Positions 13,901 through 23,507 are shown, counted from the stretch's first letter. The stretch is 64,000 nucleotides of DNA from Diadema setosum (GCA_033980235.1 CM067070.1:999001-1063000), one strand, 5' to 3'. Numbers and translations are program-made. The notes: generated from the sequence alone by a model not told the origin.

Positions 13901-15778
13901 TGGTGGAGCCTTAAAATATCTATACTAATCTCAATTCTCCAGGTGGACGGACCGTCAGTGGATTCTCTTGGGCCGCGGCCGGTACGAATGACGGCTAAGG
14001 GTAACAGTCGGAGCCAGGTGCTTGACAACCTCAACCCTGGGATGTTCTACCGGATCGAGTTGAGAGCCGAGAATGACATTGATGAAAGTGACCCGGCAGT
14101 CATTACCATGGAAACGGCTGGAAACTTTGTCTTCCTGACCACACCCAAGAGTAAGATCCTCCTTTCCATGCATCATAAAGTGATTGCACCAGCAATAGGA
14201 TGCCCCTTTTCCCTCCTGTTCTATAACATCCATCCTTATTGTTCCCCCTTCCATCCCTATTTTCACACATATCATGATATATACTGTTATTATGATTATC
14301 ATTATTATCATTGCTGTATATATATATATACTTTGATATGTTTGATTAACTTCATTTTGTTGCCTCCTCCTGGTACACCTTTTAGGGCTCACTGTTTGCC
14401 CTCCCTTCCCTTGCTGTTGCTTCTTCACTCTTTCCTTTTCTTTATCCCTCTGGTGTTCCTTAACTTCTTTGATGTTTCCTCCTTATTTATCCTTTTCCTT
14501 CAGCGGTTGACCCCATGATCCTCAGGATCATTATACCGACCCTCCTCTGCCTTTTGTCTGTCCACCCTCCTCTGCCTTTTCTGTGTCCACCCTCCTGCTC
14601 TAATCCTCCTCTCTTTTTACCTGTTGGGCTCCTTGCCCATGATCTCCCACCCTGTCCTTTGTTTTCTTTGTTCTGTGTACCCAACCTGTCCCTGACTGTT
14701 CTTGTTGTTTGAAGTCCTTATATGTGATTGCTTTCCCTGCTTGTTTGTCATTTTGCCGCCGACGAAGATTCTGCCAGGATCGAAAGCTCAGGCCCCTTTT
14801 GACTCCACATGTCATGATGATGGCTTAGATACGCCCTCTTTCTTGTCCTCGAACTACGCACTTTCCCTGCTTTTCCAAATTTACTGATATGTGATAGTAA
14901 TTCTAAGGCATGTAAAGATTTATCTGACCAAAATTTTCACTTCTTGCGGTTCGTGTCTGCACACTCATTACACTGATAATTTCATTGCATCGAATGTTTC
15001 ATCTACAACAAAAATGTAGGTTACATACCCGGTTTTTCATGAGAAATTTGTATTGAAACGATATGGTAGTGAATGCAATTCGTAATACTAGTATGTATTC
15101 AAATAGAATTCATGAACTAATTTCTCGCTCTATTTCGATGTCATTTTTAGCTCGTCCGGATGGTCCCTTTGGTGACAGGTTTGTCTTCTCAAATCGCATC
15201 ATCATCGCTATCATATTCGTCGTCCTCTTGGTGTTCATGATCGTGGTCGACCTTTGCTGTTTCTGCATCAACGACTGCGGCTTGCTCATGTTCATCTGTG
15301 TAACCTGCTGTGGAAAGACGCCCCCATCGACGAAAGAGCAGATAGAGATGGAGAACGAATTCAGGTAAAGGGAAAAAACAAACAAACAAACAAAAAAACA
15401 TGAAGTTGGGAACATCAACGTCATTATCAGCAGCAGCAGAAGGAGGAGCCTGCTACTCCTGCTGGTGATGATGATGATGTTGAAGACGATAATATCGAGG
15501 AGAATGCTTAATGATCATGTTGTTGATGATGTTGACGATGGAAACGGTAATGATATTGACGATGATGTTTTTAATGATGTGACGTTATTGAATATGATAA
15601 TGATGATGATAATGATAATGTTGATGATGATAACGATGGGGATAAAGGTGATGATGATGACGATTATTGTATTGATTACCACGTGATCATTATTATCATT
15701 CAATGTGTAAGAAATTAAAATGCGTTTAAAGAGTATTCATATTTTTTATTTATTATTTTCTTATCTATTCTTATTCCG

Positions 15779-15815
<37 letters not shown>

Positions 15816-16112
15816 TATTATTATTATTATTATTATCATTATTATTATTTTTCAATCACAGAGTGCATATAACTGTGTGAAGTGTACAGCTGGTAACCCC
15901 TGTTTCTTGAACCTGATATTCTTTATCATATCTTATCTAGTTGTTTGTTATGTGCCTTTTTTATCATTAATCTTCATCATTAATCATTAAGAAGGGTATC
16001 TTCTTTATTTTGTGTCTGCTTGTGTTTGATAATATTTCCCCCTATACATTATGTCCCCAGCACTGTCCAAGACGATCTAAAAGACTGGGAGAGTTTTGAC
16101 GGAAGGCCGTGA
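2574..16112 (+). CDS. ncam: NCAM / fasciclin-II-type cell adhesion molecule (5' partial, 16 exons)
   Basis: Exons: 2574-2717, 3714-3872, 5037-5180, 5794-5931, 6295-6571, 6764-6962, 7573-7729, 8529-8722, 9429-9510, 10465-10632, 11631-11783, 12333-12455, 13164-13294, 13943-14150, 15151-15364 and 16061-16112. Every junction is GT/AG and every phase matches. The 846 residues comprise Ig1 (1-100), Ig2 (101-194), Ig3 (195-299), Ig4 (300-405), Ig5 (406-497), FN3-1 (498-646, with an insert), FN3-2 (647-758), a transmembrane segment (about 775-793) and a short tail. The 5 Ig + 2 FN3 + TM layout, the length and a Cys-rich juxtamembrane block ending in CCGK identify the NCAM/FasII family, which mediates homophilic adhesion in neural and other tissues. 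The signal-peptide exon is missing, presumably upstream of the window. Odd point: the cysteine-rich exon inside FN3-1. Family assignment is firm; one-to-one orthology with vertebrate NCAM1 is not tested. Confidence 0.93.
4280..4456. repeat. TCTA/GATA-type microsatellite passing into (TA)n
   Basis: The stretch is dominated by imperfect ATCT/TCTG tetranucleotides and ends in a (TA)n run at the edge of MITE copy 1. A similar TA run and TCTA block continue at about 4708-4860 on the other side. Confidence 0.8.
4457..4707 (+). mobile_element. 251-bp TA-targeted MITE, copy 1
   Basis: The terminal inverted repeats are about 35 bp (ATGAAGAG...TTTGCAAAAACCGATAAGT at the left, reverse complement at the right). 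The element sits between (TA)n runs, so the target was TA, as for Tc1/mariner relatives. Two further copies of exactly 251 bp lie at 23508-23758 and 55518-55768. An 83-codon open frame runs across it, but with so little divergence between copies this is not evidence of coding. Confidence 0.85.
5037..5931 (+). CDS. ncam: NCAM-type gene, exons 3-4: Ig domain 2
   Basis: Exon 5037-5180 starts after CGATCTAG, completes a Glu codon with the preceding exon, and carries the first Ig cysteine (TLFC) and tryptophan (IAW). Exon 5794-5931 carries D-Q-G-I-Y-T-C and ends VVVQ at a GTAGGT donor. Phases are 1/1/1. An N-glycosylation sequon (NTT) lies just before the first cysteine. The preceding intron (3873-5036) holds a 251-bp MITE and TCTA/TA microsatellites. 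Confidence 0.9.
6295..6571 (+). CDS. ncam: NCAM-type gene, exon 5: Ig domain 3
   Basis: This exon starts in phase 1 after GTCACAG and ends in phase 2 at TTTAG before GTACGA. It encodes almost a whole Ig domain: VPPTWEV at the A strand, first cysteine in VIQC, the proline-rich RGNPPPTYTW typical of I-set domains of adhesion molecules, an NIT sequon, and the second cysteine in FVFEC. The F-strand Tyr position is Phe. The domain finishes in the first residues of the next exon (SFLLTVL). Confidence 0.9.
6764..7729 (+). CDS. ncam: NCAM-type gene, exons 6-7: end of Ig3 and Ig domain 4
   Basis: Exon 6764-6962 enters in phase 2, completes Ig3, then starts Ig4 at VPPTLNQ with its first cysteine in SFQC and tryptophan in LSW; it leaves in phase 0 at CAG before GTACGT. 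Exon 7573-7729 gives the D-E-F strands and the second cysteine in EGQWSC, where Trp replaces the usual Tyr, and ends in phase 1. The phase-0 split inside Ig4 differs from the phase-1 splits in Ig1 and Ig2. The intron between carries a tRNA-derived SINE. Confidence 0.9.
7241..7450 (-). mobile_element. tRNA-derived SINE, copy 1
   Basis: Read on the minus strand, the element begins GGGGGTGCTGTGGCTTAGGG, which contains a box A-like TGGCTTAGGGG. A box B-like GAGTTCAAATCCC follows near 7386-7398. A non-tRNA body contains GTGCTGACGTCCTTGGACA. The same body is found at 49138-49332, and its 3' part at 43795-43895, so this is a dispersed family. It lies in the intron between the two Ig4 exons. The old tRNA-like head is too diverged to be a working tRNA gene. 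Confidence 0.8.
7889..7960. repeat. (TCAA)n microsatellite
   Basis: About 18 uninterrupted copies of the tetranucleotide lie in the intron between Ig4 and Ig5. Confidence 0.95.
8529..9510 (+). CDS. ncam: NCAM-type gene, exons 8-9: Ig domain 5
   Basis: Exon 8529-8722 starts APIIDQTRT, has the first cysteine in LTC with an overlapping NLT sequon, the GYPNPTLRWFR motif typical of an I-set C strand, and leaves in phase 0 before GTGAGT. Exon 9429-9510 (82 bp) supplies LEDFGAYFCEARNSEG, the F-strand cysteine and G strand, and ends in phase 1 before GTAAGA. The phase-0 internal split matches that of Ig4. Confidence 0.9.
10465..12455 (+). CDS. ncam: NCAM-type gene, exons 10-12: FN3 domain 1 with cysteine-rich insert
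   Basis: Exon 10465-10632 encodes strands A-C' of an FN3 domain (PSRPLALEV, PPTDDGDLPITGYVVSYW). Exon 12333-12455 encodes strands E-G, with GLSAQSIYIVRVAAMNDLG carrying the F-strand Tyr, Val and Asn signature. Between them lies exon 11631-11783, which is not FN3 sequence (next entry). Exon 10 joined directly to exon 12 is in frame and gives a normal-length FN3 domain of about 99 residues. All introns are phase 1. Confidence 0.88.
11631..11783 (+). CDS. ncam: cysteine-rich cassette exon inside FN3-1
   Basis: This 153-bp exon is phase 1-1, so including or skipping it keeps the frame. It encodes about 51 residues with six cysteines spaced C-x14-C-x3-C-x6-CC-x7-C, enough for three disulphides, in the loop between FN3 strands C' and E. 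Splice signals are strong: a perfect TACTAAC branch-point sequence at 11616-11622, acceptor TTTCCAG and donor GTAAGT. No Pfam family was recognised; the CCPFG stretch loosely recalls small disulphide-rich modules. Constitutive, alternatively spliced or lineage-specific use cannot be told from DNA alone. Confidence 0.8.
13164..14150 (+). CDS. ncam: NCAM-type gene, exons 13-14: FN3 domain 2
   Basis: Exon 13164-13294 encodes KPDMPTII through WEPPINDGGLDIDRYLIAYSQ, the A-C strands with the conserved Trp, Pro and DGG turn, ending in phase 0 before GTACAG. Exon 13943-14150 encodes the rest, including LNPGMFYRIELRAENDIDES (the E-F strand Tyr/Arg/Ala/Asn signature), then a short linker rich in Thr and Phe; it ends in phase 1 before GTAAGA. 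No extra cysteines are present, unlike FN3-1. Confidence 0.9.
15151..15364 (+). CDS. ncam: NCAM-type gene, exon 15: transmembrane and juxtamembrane cysteine cluster
   Basis: This exon encodes a short extracellular stem, a hydrophobic helix of about 19 residues starting NRIIIAIIFVVLL, and then seven cysteines within 19 residues (CCFC, DCG, FIC, TCCGK). The pattern D-[LI]-x-C-x3-N-x-CG-L-x-M-x-I ending CGK matches the transmembrane-cytoplasmic junction of NCAM, where such cysteines are palmitoylated. The tail then becomes acidic (EQIEMENEF). It ends in phase 2 before GTAAAG. This is the strongest single family marker in the gene. Confidence 0.92.
15440..15850. repeat. GAT-rich degenerate repeat and (ATT)n microsatellite
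   Basis: About 15465-15670 is an imperfect GAT/GATGAT-rich stretch, open on both strands only because of its composition. About 15780-15848 is a (TTA)n run with rare interruptions. Both lie in the last intron of the NCAM-type gene. Confidence 0.8.
16061..16112 (+). CDS. ncam: NCAM-type gene, exon 16: C-terminal end
   Basis: After ATGTCCCCAG the exon completes a Ser codon and encodes TVQDDLKDWESFDGRP followed by TGA at 16110-16112. The cytoplasmic tail is therefore only about 50 residues, shorter than in vertebrate NCAM-140. A diverged copy of this exon and its 3' UTR lies at 34147-34350, which supports it as the true terminal exon and shows that part of the gene was duplicated. Confidence 0.85.
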
Positions 16113-16405
16113 ACGATCAAAAGTTAAGACCAAAGCCAGAAAACTATTTGCTGTGAATATAAAGGATCAAGTAGAGGAGAGGACGCCGGAGAGGATCACT
16201 TCACGAATGGTCGCACGAGGTCACGAACTTTGTCCATCATGCACCAAAGAACTCATTTCGTTCTCAAAGCAACGACTGTGAGCCGTTACCATGGCAACTA
16301 ACTTTCCTCTGTCTCTCTAGGTCTATGTGCATTTCAAATTGTAATAAGAAAATTAGACATACATAGTGGTGGTAGTTTCCTCACATCTTACATGAAGTAA
16401 ATAAA
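16113..16405 (+). other. 3' UTR of the NCAM-type gene with polyadenylation signal
   Basis: The sequence downstream of the TGA is non-repetitive and partly conserved in the copy at 34.2-34.35 kb. An AATAAA at 16400-16405 is the first canonical polyadenylation signal after the stop. The end of the mRNA is inferred from that signal only. Confidence 0.5.
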
Positions 16406-16768
16406 AGACATAAACAAGATAAAAACACTAACAGTGAAACATGTGACTGTCACATGGTTGAAATGCTACCCGAAGGTTAGCCTTCATTAATATAGCTTGC
16501 GATGACATGTGCAGATCAGTAATGTCTATAATGTGATCGCCACAGAAAGAAAACAGCAACAGCTAAAGCAAAATCAAGATTTTATGTTGTTGATGATGTA
16601 ACAAGTACAGTCTACATGGTCTAAGTCGACCTCATACAGAACTGGTCAAAAAATTTGCTATGCCGAGTAATTTTCAGCTGGATGGTTACATTGTAAACAT
16701 GTGCTTTGTCTTCTGTTGTGTAAGTCGAAATTCACGTAAAGTCTGAGGATTTTTCTAGGGACCATTTG

Positions 16769-16943
16769 CAGGGGCAAATTCAGGAATTTCGTCAAAAAAA
16801 AAGGGGGGGGGGAAGGGGATGCAAAAAAAAATATATTTCTGGTGCTACTTCCGGGTTTCATTTCACTTTTTCTTTTTATTTCTTTTATTTTGATAAAAAA
16901 AATAAGGGAGGCGCTCTGTGCTTCCCCCTTGGATCTGCCACTG
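16769..16943. mobile_element. hAT-like MITE, copy 1
   Basis: The element begins CAGGGGCAAATTCAGG and ends GGATCTGCCACTG, imperfect inverted ends of the CAGTGGCGGATCCAGG type often seen on hAT-related non-autonomous elements. The middle has a G tract and then a T-rich stretch (TTTCTTTTTATTTCTTTT) shared with the copy at 18693-18861. No clear 8-bp target duplication was seen. Confidence 0.65.
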
Positions 16944-17083
16944 CTTTGGATTTAACTCATAGGCGGCGTTAACTGTATATTCCCTCAACCCTAATTATTT
17001 ATCATCACAACTTTCACCCCACTTAAGTGGGAGAGAGAAAGAATTAAAAAAAAAAGAGTGCAAGCTGCTGTAAAATTCAATGG

Positions 17084-17138
<55 letters not shown>

Positions 17139-18692
17139 TATATATATATATATGTATATATGTATGTATATATATATACAGTATATCTAAATGAAATCCA
17201 TGTATACAATTAAGATTTCGCATTGAGTGATATTTTGCTGTCAAAAAAATGGACCAGGATTCATCACGAGACTACGTAAATCGCATTCCTGCTCGTGCGA
17301 AAATTCCTGCACCAAACAGAGACTTTCAAGCACGTTCTAGAATGTTGAACAGTGTTTATGGTAGGAATACTGTAGAAATATTTCCAGTCATTTATTTTCT
17401 TCAGTTTGTTCCTTGTTGGATTTGCGTTTTTTTGTTGGTTTGTTTGTTTAAATGTATGGTTTTTTTTTTTGGACACAATGCTTCTTCCGCCGAAGATTGA
17501 TTCTTTTGGAAGGTAATTTTGTAGATATGTAATCATAATCAAACAGTACTATCGATTTTGTAACATAATTATTATGGTGATTATGTACATACTTTTCTGC
17601 CAAAGTGGTATATTTGATATTTCATCTTTTATACAAGTCATTGTGATGTAATTACATTATGTACTAATACGAAAAAATGCACAGGTGCCGTTATGTCTTA
17701 TTGTAGCAAACTCAATTTGTTTTATTGCGTGACGTCAAGTTCTGAGAATCACTAACTTTGATATAAAATTTGAGCTTTGGGGCAAGAAAAATGGAACTCT
17801 AACGGGAGTATGTAATATTATTTTTGCAAGTACAAGCATGAATACGCTGTATTATGCATATTAAGATCGTTGAGCTGATATCACACTTATGTTTACTATC
17901 TTAGACGCCAAGATATAATTTTGATCAAAAGAGTACATGTCTTAGATTTTCTTGTCAAAAATACGATCTGCCTTGTTTGAATTGTATCTCCAATGCTGAG
18001 TCTTACAAGGTCTTTCTCGTTTACAACGGTCTCTTATATGAGGGGCTCGCAAAATCCTAAAAACTTTCATTTTGTTTTTTTTTTTCTTCTCACTTGTTAT
18101 ATAGTCAAGTCGTGCTATATCAAGATTAGATGTGCTGTGTTACAAGCATTGCTTCCTTGGTTACTGTCCATTGGCCCATATGGAGTGATATAACTTACGT
18201 AATACATTCACGAAAATAATTGTATTGCGTGCTTGTGCATGAACGTGTATGATATACAAAATGTATGTAAGCAAACTACCGCAGGAATACTGTGTTAGCA
18301 TTGTTTCATATCAATGTTTATGACCGTTCTGGAAGCGGTACTCCCTTTGATCATAATGAAATACCGTATAGATTGGAATACTGTTAGATTACTTATACAG
18401 CTGTAGTTACGGACTTCAGTCCCTGAATACGACACGTTAGTGCAGAATTACAAACATGGCGCTTCCTGGTACAATGTACCTTTGGATCGCATTCAGGCGA
18501 ATACACGTAATATATACGCATTCATGCATTTGTTTCCGCGTTATGACATTCATTTGTAAGACAAAACAGCACGTAGGTGTTGCCAAACCGTAGTGTACGT
18601 CTGTGACTTGTGCGATTTTTTATGCGTCTATTTGTAGAGAGGAAACCTCGCGCTCTTATAGATGAACAACTGTTCATTTCATGTGAGCAGTT
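16944..18692. other. intergenic sequence, no gene recognised
   Basis: It contains a long (TA)n run (about 17086-17134) followed by TA-rich sequence to about 17190. The rest is AT-rich single-copy-looking sequence. An open stretch from 17249 with a possible donor at 17361 has no recognisable homology and no partner exon. Confidence 0.5.
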
Positions 18693-18861
18693 CAGGGGCC
18701 GATCCAGGCATTCCGAAACGAGGGGGCGACTTTGCAAAATCAAAGGGGAGGGGGGGGGGGGGGGGGGGGGCACACACACCCCTCCCCCATTTTTTCTTTT
18801 TATTTCTTTTGTTTTAACAGGAAGGGCGCGTCCAGTGCCCTTCCCCTGGGTCCGCCGTTTG
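18693..18861. mobile_element. hAT-like MITE, copy 2
   Basis: The left end CAGGGGCCGATCCAGG and the right end CCCTGGGTCCGCCG are inverted. The same G tract, T-rich core and GCGCGTCCAGTGCCCTTCCCC block as copy 1 follow in order. The poly-G run (about 18747-18771) probably varies in length. Confidence 0.65.
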
Positions 18862-20126
18862 TAGTTTTGTCAGCACAAAGCACACAGCATTTGTACATGA
18901 TTTCAAGCAGTCCCAGATGTTCACTCTTGTGTTTAATATGATGTTAAGAGATCTTACCGCGTGCTGTTAAGTCATGCAAATTTTACTTGAATGTATACTG
19001 TTGTTCCTGTGCTCATGTCATTCCGTTTATTAAAAGGCTGAATTTCCTTTACGATGTCCAACAACCATGCAGTATCTGGAGGTTATTCTACTGGGCAATT
19101 TACAGTGTATTTCACTTAACATGCTTGAATGCATTGATATAAGAAGAACGTTGCGATAAATGATATTTTTTTTCTTTCATTCGAATTTCGTTCAGTGCCA
19201 CAAAATCAAAACAAAACATTGTACGAAGACAAACAACATTATACACAAACTTTGTACCGAGATATGTCAATCGTACAGATCTGACATTATGACTCTTCAG
19301 AGCAAAATCGAAAGTACACTGTAGTTTTTTTTTAAACACAAATTATTCTCGACAAGTGCCCAAAACTGGACACGATAGTTTTCTTAAGGCAATTAGGCAC
19401 ATTTTACCACACGTTTCTTGAAAGCTTGAAAGAAAGAAAGAAAAAAAATCTTTTTTTTTTGTATTGTACATAGGCTTAAGGGTTTTTAAGAATTCACGCA
19501 ATAAACATGGAGTAGTACAAACAGGACTACAAGTTCAGTTAACAATACACGTTCTAAACATGTAATACAGCTGTATTATCAATACGAAGTGACAAACCAA
19601 AGAAACAACAAAACAGCTTTACACAGAATCATTAGACAACCAAAATCGCAGTACATGTAATAATTTACTTAAAATTAGAGCTATGTTGAACTGAACTAGG
19701 TAACTCAAAGACATAACTAAGAAAGTAGTAGGGGAGCAATGTAGACCCTACATCAGATTCTCCTTTTTAACAACTTTGAAAACTTTTAATTAAGATCCAA
19801 CACTGTGTAATCACACTACACTGATTCAGCTGGTGTTAAAGCACGATCAGTTCCCAATTTCCCGTTTCAAAACCTGCCTTGATTTCACTGCCTCTCTATA
19901 AGTGAGTCGGTTTCATGTTCAATCTAAAATGAGGTTTGCAAAGCATACTTGTCTTAACTAGGATGCAAGGTGCGTTATGATTTTAGCGCTACAAAAACCA
20001 TTCGACTTTTCACAATGGACCTATTCACATCGCCTATTTTAATCAAGCGCCACGTATATTCGTTATCACCAAATGGGTACTGGTGGACCTGATGCCGGTC
20101 TCTGCGAGGAAAACACATTACTCTCT

Positions 20127-20164
<38 letters not shown>

Positions 20165-20393
20165 CAGCACTATTATCAGTTATCAAATAGGCTTTAGAAT
20201 CTCTGCAATCTGATTGGTCAATTGTCATTAATTGATATTTACTGATCAACACTAGGCCATGCATCCGGTAAAATCCGAACGCATGTCTCAAGTCTTGTAC
20301 AGTGTTTTAGTTGTACCGAGCGCGTGATGGGGAAAATGGTTGTACAGCTGTATTTCATGATTTATGGGCCCATGTTATAACACAAATGATGCA
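18862..20393. other. intergenic sequence, no gene recognised
   Basis: AT-rich sequence without a convincing exon. It includes a T-rich/A-rich patch near 19425-19460 and a (CT)n run at about 20125-20161. Confidence 0.5.
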
Positions 20394-20543
20394 CAGGCTA
20401 TATTCGTGGATCAGTGAGAATTGGATGCTCTCGTTTATCTCTGGAACAACCAAAAACCCACTGGCTGCGCTCGTGGGTTTAAATAGTAAAACTCGCGCAT
20501 CCAATTCTCACCGATCCACTCGAGTCTGTCCTGTGCATCATTT
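20394..20543. mobile_element. 150-bp hairpin element
   Basis: The left arm begins AAATGATGCACAGGC and runs through GATCAGTGAGAATTGGATGC. The right arm is its reverse complement, ending GTGCATCATTT, with scattered mismatches. The arms are about 50 bp and flank a short centre containing ACCCACTGGCTGCGCTCGTG. The whole is a strong potential hairpin, probably a MITE remnant. Confidence 0.6.
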
Positions 20544-21333
20544 GCTGTTTTTCCTATGTCATTGTACAAACCCAAACGTTGCAATAGTCGGAATGGTGCC
20601 TCTTGTTTGCTTTTTTTTTTTTTTTTTTCGGAATGATTACCTTCTAACGTTCTGGTCTCACACTTAAAGTTTAATTAATTACTGATTAATGTTTCGTTAT
20701 AGGATAAGTGTTACAAAAATTGTCTTGTTTTATCTTGAATGCATAAGGTTGAAATGATACTAGATAAACAAACTGCTACTGAGAGCCAAGGGTGACAGCA
20801 GATGTTCATAATATAACTGACGTGAGGATGATCATCCACAATTTTCCACTAAAAACGTTTAAAATTATTGTTACTGATAGATGTCAAAACTCAGCAGACG
20901 TTGTCTTTCTTTCTGTCTCATTTTTTTTCTACAAAATAGGTTCCTTTATATCGCGCGAATGAAGTACAAAAAAAAAAAAAAAAGAAAGGAGAGAGAGAAA
21001 GAAATCGTAGCGTAATTTTATTCACAAGCACTAGTGTGCTCCAAGCCGGAAACTTGGTTCTGAAATGGACAATGTTCATACGAGAAAAATAATCAAAAAG
21101 TTGTATCTTCCGAAGATGGCTTTGAATTTTGCTTTGTTTATTCTTAAATCTTGCTAATTCATAGTGCAGGACCATTTCCTACGCAAATATTTCATGAATT
21201 CCTGAACTTTTACAACCGAATGACAAGTCAGTGTGTCATGTGCTGATGGGAATTCCCACTTCATAGGATTGCGACATGATGGAAGCAAGATCGCAGTCTT
21301 TATTGATTCTTTTATGGTTGATCTAAAAAGGTA

Positions 21334-21371
<38 letters not shown>

Positions 21372-21637
21372 AGAGATGGAGAGGGGGTCAGTCTGAGGTC
21401 GGTATGAGAGAGGGAGAGACAGGAAGAGAGAAGGAAAGAAATAAAGAAAGAGAAAGAAAGCAAACATGATAGAGTGGAAGAAGTAATCATCAGTTATTTA
21501 TTGTCTTTCTGATGGAATGTTCATAAAAGATATTTGTCTTCGGGAAATCAGTGAATCGTTTCCTCTATATCGCCTCAATGTTGCTGATATGATTTGTATG
21601 CATAAAAAGACCTATTACATCAGTGTCTATATACATA

Positions 21638-21640
<3 letters not shown>
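20544..21640. other. intergenic sequence with homopolymer and GA-rich tracts
   Basis: Nothing gene-like is seen. There is a poly-T run near 20611-20629, a poly-A run near 20969-20983 and a GA-rich tract (about 21330-21470). Confidence 0.5.
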
Positions 21641-21680
<40 letters not shown>

Positions 21681-21713
21681 ACATATACCTATATATATAT
21701 ATATATACATACA

Positions 21714-21766
<53 letters not shown>

Positions 21767-21781
21767 TTATACGTCTATATG

Positions 21782-21830
<49 letters not shown>
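21641..21830. repeat. long (TA)n-rich microsatellite
   Basis: About 190 bp of nearly pure TA with occasional GTATAC and TCTTTATACG interruptions. It directly abuts the long-armed transposon beginning at 21831 and supplies its TA target. Confidence 0.95.
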
Positions 21831-21834
<4 letters not shown>

Positions 21835-23457
21835 GGTGGCCCAAAAAGAACGGAACGCGTAAGATTTTGCATTACAGCAATATTGTTGCAAATAAGTCAT
21901 TATTTTGCATACTATTGGAAAGGCCATTCTTTTTCCAATAGAATGACACCAAGTTCTTTAATTTTGGTTAATGCGTTATGATTTTAGGACCACTTTTGTG
22001 AACCCTTGCAATTTTCAAAATGTGATCATTTTGCACTCTCCGAGATATCGAAATCAGCGATAAATCGGCTTGCCATAGAACCAGTCGGGTTCACAATGCG
22101 TGGAATGTGGACAACAGCTCTTCACTGTGAATGGAAGAGAGAGTGGGCGGGGCGGACGGTGTGATTGTCATTGTCCCTTATCATGAGACGACCTGTTGGG
22201 CTTAATGAGATGCTTAACTTAGCTGGAAAATAGCGAGGTTTATTCGAAGGCATGATTGGCAGTGCTGACGTGAGTTCATGAGTGGTTTAGGAATAAAGCA
22301 CGTACTTTTAATTAATAATATTCGTTGATAAAATACAGTTGTACAGTGAGAACTGAGAATGTTGCTGTGTTGGTTTATGAACGAATTAAGAGGTATCTCA
22401 CCCGGCTTGAAACTAGTTCGTGACTGCAGAGAAGTTGCAGAGATGTCTCCGCTAGCCTACGACTCTGAGACGTCCATTTTGAAATTACGGTGTCTCCGAA
22501 CAGTCGCAAGAAATTTAAAGACATAATGTGGCTGACCGATTTTAAAAATTCTCAATCTGGGCTCTCTGACCTTCATAACTATGTTCAGATTGATGAAAAC
22601 TATAAAGAAAAGCAAGCATAATGAAGATCATGAATTAATCATCAAGACATCTATGAATTTGCTTAACTGGTGCGGGCGCGGATCCAGGATTTGGCAAAAA
22701 AGGGGACCCGAATTCGACCGAACCCACAAACACCCGGCTTCTTACCCGAATATTATTTTTTATTTTCCATGCCAGCGACTAAAAGCGCAAAAGGGGAGCG
22801 GGGGGGGGGGGGGGGGGGTTGATGTAAAAAAAAAATGTCTGTGTAAATTACTTGCACCTCTGTTCACAGAACCACCTAGTGGGCGTTTGATAGAACTTGC
22901 TGATGGTTCAAGTTTTACTAATCCACTCATAGATACAGGGATATTCGCACTGTATTTATCAATGCATACTTATTAAAAGTACGTGCTTTATTCCTCAACC
23001 ACTCATGAACTCACGTCAATGCCAATCATGCCTTTGAATTAGCCTCACTATTTTCCAGCTAAATTTAGCATCTCATTGAGCCCAACAGGTTGTCTCATTC
23101 ACAATGATAAGGGACAATGACAATCACACCGTCCGCCCCGCCCACTCTCATTTCCATTCACAGTAAAGAGCTGTTGTCCACATTCCACGCATTGTGAACG
23201 CGACTGGCTCTATGGCAAGCCGAATTATCGCTGATTTCGGTATATCTGAGAGTGCAAAATGATGACATTTTGAAAATTGCAAGGGTTCACAAAAATGGTC
23301 CTAACATCATAATGCATTACCCAACATTAAAGAATTTGGTGTCATTCTATTGGAAAAAGAATGGCCTTTCCAATAGTATGCAAAATAATGACTAATTTGC
23401 AACAATATTGCTGTAATTAAAAATCTTAGGCGTTCCGTTCTTTTTGGGCCACCCTGT
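21831..23457. mobile_element. 1.63-kb non-autonomous element with ~480-bp inverted arms
   Basis: The left arm (21831-22310) begins ACAGGGTGGCCCAAAAAGAA. The right arm (22972-23457) ends with the reverse complement GGGCCACCCTGT. The arms stay alignable over their full length, for example GGAATAAAGCACGTACTTTTA at about 22290-22310 against its complement at 22973-22993. TA flanks both ends. The 660-bp centre has no transposase and contains a fragment of the hAT-like MITE (about 22677-22860). The ends and TA target suggest a Tc1/mariner-superfamily relative mobilised in trans. Confidence 0.85.
22677..22860. mobile_element. hAT-like MITE fragment nested in the long-armed element
   Basis: It begins GCGGATCCAGGATTTGGCAAA and contains a poly-G run followed by an A run, like the copies at 16.8 and 18.7 kb. 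The right inverted end was not recognised, so its extent is approximate. Confidence 0.45.
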
Positions 23458-23507
23458 ATATATACATATATCTATATTTATATCTATATCTATATATATA
23501 TATATAT

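Noticed and set aside
15465..15703. Met/Asp-rich and Ile-rich proteins on both strands
   Set aside because: Translations of GAT-type low-complexity DNA in the last NCAM-type intron.
17249..17500. Frame starting MDQDSSRDYVNRIP with a GTAGGA at 17361
   Set aside because: No homology, no partner exon and no downstream acceptor with matching phase that I could justify.
20394..20543. CRISPR-like or terminator-like hairpin
   Set aside because: The sequence is animal genomic DNA. A single inverted pair without spaced direct repeats is better explained as a MITE remnant.
21623..21941. Long frames through TA repeats giving [10 protein letters not shown] proteins
   Set aside because: Pure consequence of (TA)n; present on both strands.
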